Source: Ampullaceana balthica
Lineage: Eukaryota; Mollusca; Gastropoda; Lymnaeidae
Length of the DNA: 64,000 bases
Direction: 5' to 3'
Assembly (NCBI GenBank): GCA_944989445.1
Contig: CALYLW010000010.1
Coordinates: 1,837,234-1,901,233, forward strand
Within the stretch, counting starts at the first letter, position 1; each line of letters begins with the position of its first letter. The notes below the pieces were generated by a model. The model saw nothing but the letters and a program-made list of their open reading frames with translations. It made no database searches and was not told the origin of the DNA. Shown here in pieces: positions 59,301 through 64,000 of the stretch. A program made the translations under genes and the position numbers.

Positions 59301-60739
59301 GAGACCTCTGTTCTAGGCCAAGAGTTCCCAACCTATGGGTCACGACCCCCCTTGGGGTATTTTCGGGTTTTCAAAAGAGTAGCTGACTAATACAATAAAT
59401 TAACTAAATATTTACGATAATGGAATTTTTATTTTTAATGGTTTTCTTGAGTTTTTTTTTACTGTGAATCGTGTCTTTGAAATTAAAGATGAAACACAAG
59501 TTGCTCCTGGCAGTGCACGGGAAACATGATCTTTGTTATATTTTAACAACAAACCTTGTTTGAAAAGAGTAGCATATTAAGCAGGTATATTAGAACAGCA
59601 GAAATTAGTTTAACCTGAAATTTCAGGGAAAGAAAACTAATTTAATCGAATTTCACGATAATCGTGGGCCAATTTTTATCCAAGCTGCAGAACTGGCGAA
59701 GAAAAATAAATCTTGGACACAATGCTATGTTTGAGAAACTCTACAGTGTGGTATATGAATCCGAAGGTGAAATAAATGAATATTTGAAAGAGAATATTAA
59801 TGGGCATCTCGAATCACTTGGAAAAAAAACACCAGCGTTACTTCTATGATATTAAAAAAAGTAGAAACTATGTACATTGGCACGAAATCCATTCTCTGCT
59901 TTCCCTTGAAGTGGCTAGCATTTACTTTCAATAACAAGGTTAGTTCTTGGGATTTGCGGCACGATTTCTCAGCACGTAACTTGCTAAATGAAAAATTGCT
60001 TACACAATTCTGATTTATTATGTATCAATCAGACCAAATGTCACGAAGTTTGCCTTTCGAGCAGTTCAAGTTGTGTTTCTACATCTCTTCAAGAGAAATA
60101 AATTGATTCAATGTTGAGAATTACATAAGGTTGGCGTTAACAAAAACTCTCTGCGAATTTTGGGGCTTTTTAGTAACATGAACTTTCAACCAATGCAATA
60201 AATGAATTATTATACAAATTTAAAATGACATAACATTCAAAATACATTTTGTTAGTTTTTAAAAATAAAAAAAACCTACCGTAATTAAAAATTTTCAAAT
60301 GTATCGGGGTTCGCGAGTCTCTTAGCTTCTATAAAAAGGGGGTCGCCACCCGAAAAAAGGTTGAGAACCTGTGCTCTAAGCAGTTAGTTCATTCTGAAGA
60401 TTTTCGGAATGGATGGACACAGAAAGAAGTGCCAATGCGTGCGCTCCTTTGAATCGGCGGCACCAACTTTGATGAAAAGTATTTCAAATTTTTTTAAAAA
60501 AAACTTTGACAATAAAGACAGATTTTAGAAAAAAAATTGAATACATTTTGTTTGATATAGTTTTTCAACATCAGTGCAAAACGAGTATGTTAGTCTGGCA
60601 TGAATAGTGTTAGCGCTATAGCAGACAGCATTCATCATTTTCCAAAATCTCAAGTTTTTTTTATAAAATATGGACCATAAGCAAGGAATATAATTCATGT
60701 TTTCAAATGAAACTTACCATTGAATAGCTCCAGCTGCAT
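52972..60739 (-). CDS. Lectin gene L4: secreted PAN-like + C-type lectin protein, 4 exons, 234 aa
   Basis: Exons: 60718-60739, 58551-58701, 54728-54865, 52972-53365. Lengths 22, 151, 138 and 394 nt equal those of L3, 705 nt in total. The signal peptide is MQLELFNVAILSFIQVVTT. Five PAN-like cysteines (PTVCGP, SSC, ANCRTW, QDCQSFMYN, KLC) are followed by a lectin domain with SDCQCFGASLF, WIGLDDITEEG, PTQPDNGNG, EQDCVF, LFDDGKC and YVCEKLP. Exon A ends in CRTW where the others have CRTR or CMTR. The gene looks intact. Intron 2 carries a 43-bp minisatellite and two LINE fragments; intron 1 carries two hAT elements. Confidence 0.8.
54728..54865 (-). CDS. L4 exon B
   Basis: A 138-nt exon, acceptor TATTACAG, donor TTTAA|GTATGA, phases 2-2, encoding YPQDCQSFMYNPSNKLCTPS and then GDLYYHQYPEF. 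Confidence 0.85.
55080..55285 (+). mobile_element. LINE 3' tail in L4 intron 2
   Basis: The plus strand encodes QDRQIWRS, then a short C-terminus ending in a stop and a (GAT)n tail (CTGATGATGATGATC), typical of the last part of a LINE reverse transcriptase gene. Confidence 0.6.
55800..56660 (-). pseudogene. LINE reverse transcriptase remnant with broken active site
   Basis: Minus-strand pieces in order: FDDDLAILSNTQQQM, where the catalytic FADD/YADD box has become FDDD; DSDVRIRIRKERAAFQQLKN; VLLYAADTWRTT; CLRMILRIHWAYKISNLELW; NWPYSKK. Several frame breaks occur. It belongs to a different LINE family from 44160-44737. Confidence 0.75.
57269..57998. repeat. 43-bp minisatellite, 17 copies, in L4 intron 2
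   Basis: Unit ACGTTGTATCTCGTCTCCAT, then AGTGCGCCAGACAATCCTGT, TGG. 43 x 3 has no stop on the minus strand, so it produces a spurious 286-codon ORF (repeated QQDCLAHYGDEIQRPTGLSG). Units vary at CGTCTCC/CATCTCC and CCATAG/CCGTAG. Confidence 0.95.
58551..58701 (-). CDS. L4 exon A
   Basis: A 151-nt exon, acceptor CTTCTTTTCCCAG, donor ACATG|GTAATA. It encodes AILSFIQVVTTDESSNMF, PTVCGPVRLSGGW and SVSSCAANCRTW at the junction. Confidence 0.8.
59103..59310. mobile_element. 208-bp hAT MITE in L4 intron 1
   Basis: Ends AAGGGGTCTCCAAAC and GTTTGGAGACCTCTG are inverted. The perfect 8-bp duplication TTCTAGGC lies at 59095-59102 and 59311-59318. The interior is rich in GGGCCGCAT motifs. Confidence 0.85.
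59319..60373 (+). mobile_element. Decayed hAT transposon with transposase fragment
   Basis: Left end CAAGAGTTCCCAACC and right end (read inward) CACAGGTTCTCAACC are inverted repeats with four mismatches. Flanks TTCTAGGC and CTCTAAGC (60374-60381) form an aged target duplication. L3 lacks the element at the same place (about 48505-48530). Confidence 0.8.
59664..59849 (+). pseudogene. hAT transposase fragment
   Basis: A 61-codon frame with FLSKLQNWRRKINLGHNAMF and INGHLESL, the pattern seen near the C-terminal half of hAT/ZBED-type transposases (FL.KL..W..K...G...MF). The coding region breaks off at a stop at 59849. It is a relic. Confidence 0.6.
60718..60739 (-). CDS. L4 exon 1 (MQLELFN)
   Basis: ATG at 60739-60737, seven codons plus one base, strong donor GTAAGT. 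Exon A has lost any usable ATG of its own (ATAAAG where L3 has ATGGGT), which supports this exon as the real start. Confidence 0.75.
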
Positions 60740-60807
60740 TGCACTGTATTTATCCGAGATACAAAAATAGTATTAACGGCTAATATGACCACTAGCCTCA
60801 ACGTTTA

Positions 60808-60815
60808 TATTTATA
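60808..60815 (-). promoter_or_regulatory. TATA box of L4
   Basis: TATAAATA on the minus strand, 69 bp upstream of the ATG, preceded by GAACACAG. Spacing and flank match L3. Further upstream, ACGTGTGTGGAGC.TTACAT is shared by both genes (about 49317 and 61016). Confidence 0.6.
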
Positions 60816-61591
60816 CTGTGTTCTTCGTCATAATAAACGTTGATGCCTTCCTTTAAAACCGATCACATAATAAAAGTCTCCAAACCACGACACGAGACAA
60901 AAAACTTTGTGTCGATTCGTTATTTACATAGCCATTACAGACATGTTCCATTTTAGCTACATTTTCAGGGAACAAGAACAAACAAAAAGTCGATTGAAAG
61001 GATACTGCGACCGTAACGTGTGTGGAGCTTTACATTAGTATGTTTTGATAGTCTGTCGACATGAAAAAGTATGTACACTCTCAAAGAGAAGTTCATTTAG
61101 ATCCATGTTTGAGCTCAAATGTCAGAGTGAATAAAAAAAATAGATGAACTAGAATGAACTTTTAGCTGCTCCCAATGCAACCAAGATAAAAAAAAACACA
61201 ACTAAAGCAGGCCCTAACTTGAAGAATACGTTGAGTGTGTCACCGGTGTACATACGATCGTTGAACAGAAATTTTCAAAGAATTTCATTTTTAGAGTTAA
61301 TTATTCCATTTTTAGACATCTTAGAATTGTATACGCTTTCTCTCTCTCTGTGTTTCAATATGTTCCGAAACTTATTATAAAATTTCGTAGCAAGCGCAAA
61401 TGGTATATCTCATTATTTTGAATATGCTAACCGTTTTACTAATTTTTCTAAGCACTAAAATTAATTGTAAAAAAATATTGATTTCATCTGACGAGTGCCC
61501 GTAACATAATTTCTTACCAATCTTGACATGTAGTCGAATTCGAACATATTTTTGGATCAGAAAAGAACGTCTTTATTGCAAATATAAAATA

Positions 61592-62122
61592 CTAGCTGAC
61601 CCGCGGCGTAGCATACGCCGCTAATGATTTAGTGACGGGTGAAGACTTCCTGAAAGACACAATTGTCAAAATGGGGTGGGTTTGGGCAAACGACTGTGAG
61701 TGAATGAAAAGAAGGAACTCTGGAGAGACCCGCGGCGTATCACTCGTATAAAATGACGGAAGTGTTCAGCTGAAATATATTTATTTTTGAAAAAATGCAC
61801 TTCTTAGGGCGCCTACGGCGCCCACCTTTTTCAAAATCCCAAATAACTTGTCCTTGTTTGATCAATACGAAATATTAAACTTTCTGAAATGTACACAAAG
61901 TATTTTAAAACCTTTTACATTGTTCCCTTTTTACAAAATTAAAATATCAGCGAAATCAATGACGTCATATATTTTTTTTTACAGCGCATATTTCATTTGC
62001 ACACCTTTTGATGCATTGGTGCAGTAATTTGGTGCGCTGCTTTCTAAAATTAGTATCTGTTGAACATACTTGCAGCTTGGTGTCTCGCAGGGTCCGACCA
62101 CGAAGAGAATTATATATATAGA
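61592..62122 (-). mobile_element. Complete non-autonomous Helitron, 531 bp
   Basis: Minus-strand 5' end TCTATATATATAATTCTC at 62122; 3' end hairpin GCGGCGTA-TGC-TACGCCGC, GGGTCAG, CTAG at 61592, followed by T. It contains the ATGACGTCATTG...GGCGCCGTAGGCGCC module. There is no coding capacity (the 60-codon ORF at its 5' end is incidental). Confidence 0.85.
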
Positions 62123-64000
62123 CTAGCAGACCCGTCGTGCGTTGCAACGATCTCAGTAAAAATGAATAAATTTAAAGAAACCAATGAGTGGTATGTTTAA
62201 AAACAATTCTGAAGAAACCTTCGTGGAAGTGTGAAAAAAAATCCAAGTTTCATAGCAAACGGATAAATAAATTAATAATTAAATAGCGTACAAAGAAGAA
62301 ACGATATTAAGGCCCCAGCCCCAAAATGAGGGATAATATAGTTTTTTATTGCCATTGTACTAAAGCTATATTCCTCAATATCGTGTAAAATTGAATAGTG
62401 AATACAATGATTAAAGTTCAGTAAAAAGACTTTTGGGCCCCCAGCTCCGAAGGAATGGAATTTAAGAGTTCAGTGCCCCATAGTAATATAGGCTCTTAAG
62501 TTTTTATACTCTAGTGTGGTCAAAATCTAGTCTTTTTCTCATTATCTAACGCTTAAACTACTTTTTATATACCTAATATAGGGGGCAAATAACATTAAGG
62601 GGCCCCTGGCCCATTCTGCGCAAAAGGTCAATTTCAAAAACCTGTTCATTTTAGTTCATTTTTATTGTGGCTATATTTCTCAAGATCTTTAAAAAGTAAA
62701 TAGGAAAAATATCTTAAACAAATACGAAAAAAGACATTTGGGGCCCCCAGCCCCGAAGATTTTGGCATTAGAAGTTCAGTGTCTATATTATTATAATATA
62801 GACTACCAATTTTTCGTATGCAAAGTTTGGTGAAGACCTATTCATTTACTAAGCAGCCAACATAGAGACTAATTTGTATATAACTCATATAAGATTTTTT
62901 TTAAAAACGACATTAAGGTCCCCAGGGCCCATTCTGGGCAAGATATAAAGTTCAAAACACCTGTTCATTTCAATTAGTATAATAATGGATACATGTGTCA
63001 TTATTTTTCAAGATTGTTAATGACTGAATGGTGAATAAAATCTTAAACGTTTAAGAAATTTGAAATTTTGGGCCCCCAGCCCCAAAGGAATGACTATGTG
63101 CAGTTCAGTGCCCTATAGTATTTTAATTTTGGCTATCAAGTTGTCACATACAAAGTTTGGTTAAGATCCAACAATTTACACAGTAGCTAGCGCTTAAACT
63201 AATTTTTATATAGCTCATACAAGCAACAAATGACATTATGGGCCCCCGGTGCCCCATGAGTGTTAAATTTATTAAAAAAAAAGTTGCCAGTTACCATTCC
63301 AGGTAGGTACTCAACAGTCTCCAAAGATTTCATGATGATCGGATGAATGGTTTAGTCAGCTATAAAGGACATGCACACACACACACACACACAGACATAC
63401 TTTGATTTTTATAAAGTTAAGAAACTTTAAGTCTTTTAATATGGGCTACCAAGTTTTTGTATACAAAGTTTCGTTATTTCCAATCATTAACTCTGTAGCT
63501 AACGCATACATTATTTTTTATAAAGCTCGTATAAGCAAAAAACGACTTTAAGGGCCCCAGGGCCCAATTATTGCAAGAAATAAAGTGTGAAACATATGTT
63601 CATTTGAATAAATTTCATAATAAATACCTTTATTTATATTTCTCAATATTGTTAAAATTTTGAATGAACAATAAAATATTAAATATCTACTAAAATAGAC
63701 AGTTTGGCCCCTTTCCCCGTGGCAATGAAAATTAGGAGTTCAGTTCCCTATTGTAATAAAATATAGACCCTTCATTTTTTTATATACTAAAATGGGTCAA
63801 GATACATTAATTTTCTCAGTATTTTAATCTAATACTAATTTTTTATACAGCTAATATAAGAAAAAAACGAAATTAAGGGGCCCCTGGGCCCATTCGGTGA
63901 AAGATGTAAATTTCAAAAACCTTTAAGAAACGTTTAAGAAATGTGAATTTTTGGGTACCCAGCCCCAAAGGAATGAATATTAGCAGCTTAGTGCCCTATA
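62123..64000 (-). mobile_element. Second Helitron (3' end at 62123) with internal ~300-bp tandem repeats, running off the window
   Basis: The minus-strand 3' end is GTTGCAACGCACGACGGG, TCTG, CTAG at 62126-62123. Upstream of this end (62290-64000) the block GGGCCCCCAGCCCC.AAGGAATG..TTCAGTGCCC recurs at about 62440, 62740, 63070, 63705 and 63957, alternating with ATTAAGGGGCCCCTGGCCCATTC. Spacing is 250-330 bp, interrupted near 63280-63420 by an RTE-like tail with (CA)n. Confidence 0.65.
63280..63420 (+). mobile_element. RTE-like 3' tail fragment
   Basis: TTTCATGATGATCGGATGAA, GGTTTAGTCAGCTATAAAGG, (CA)n and CAGACATACTTTGATTTTTA are the common 3' end of RTE-type retroelements. It is embedded in the Helitron internal repeats. 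Confidence 0.5.

Overview
This is a eukaryotic, intron-containing, AT-rich window, most likely from a gastropod mollusc (an inference from the lectin family, the repeat content and the intron style; no marker gene proves the species). There are no bacterial-type operons, no rRNA, no intact tRNA and no CRISPR. The host genes I can support form one cluster of small secreted C-type lectins, here called L1 to L4, plus an orphan exon called LX. Each gene reads as: short exon 1 (start of the signal peptide, phase 1 donor); exon A (rest of the signal peptide and the first half of a PAN/apple-like cysteine domain, phase 2 donor); exon B (second half of that domain, phase 2 at both ends); and a final exon carrying the C-type lectin domain with WIGLDD and QPDN motifs. 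Spliced by eye, L2 gives 251 aa and L3 and L4 give 234 aa each, all in frame.

Layout. 1-15088: a 49-bp minisatellite of about 308 copies that runs off the left edge. 15194-18458: exon B and the lectin exon of L1 (+). 22800-26272: L2 (-), convergent with L1. 26.3-41.3 kb: transposon country, with Helitron termini, a decayed Helitron helicase (29.7-32.5 kb), diverged AT-rich repeats, and a 4.7-kb palindromic/tandem complex (36.2-40.9 kb) that hosts a 1600-bp hAT element with an 81-bp hAT MITE nested inside it. 41855-49023: L3 (-). 51064-51223: orphan exon A, LX (-). 52972-60739: L4 (-). L3 and L4 lie in a direct segmental duplication of roughly 8-8.6 kb, each copy then disrupted by different insertions. 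61592 to the right edge: two Helitrons abutting head to tail, the second with internal repeats of about 300 bp.

The most striking observation is the origin of the 15-kb minisatellite. Read on the + strand in the exon A frame, each unit encodes SKSACVISCRTR and ends in ACCAG|GTAAATAG. This matches, without gaps, the 3' end of exon A plus its 5' splice site in LX, L2, L3 and L4 (for example SKSSCAFNCRTR in L2). The array ends 105 bp before exon B of L1 and has the same orientation. It therefore looks like the exon A / intron 2 junction of L1 amplified about 300 times, giving a tandem array of about 300 coding-exon ends, each with a splice donor. Higher-order blocks show that it grew by multi-unit duplications.
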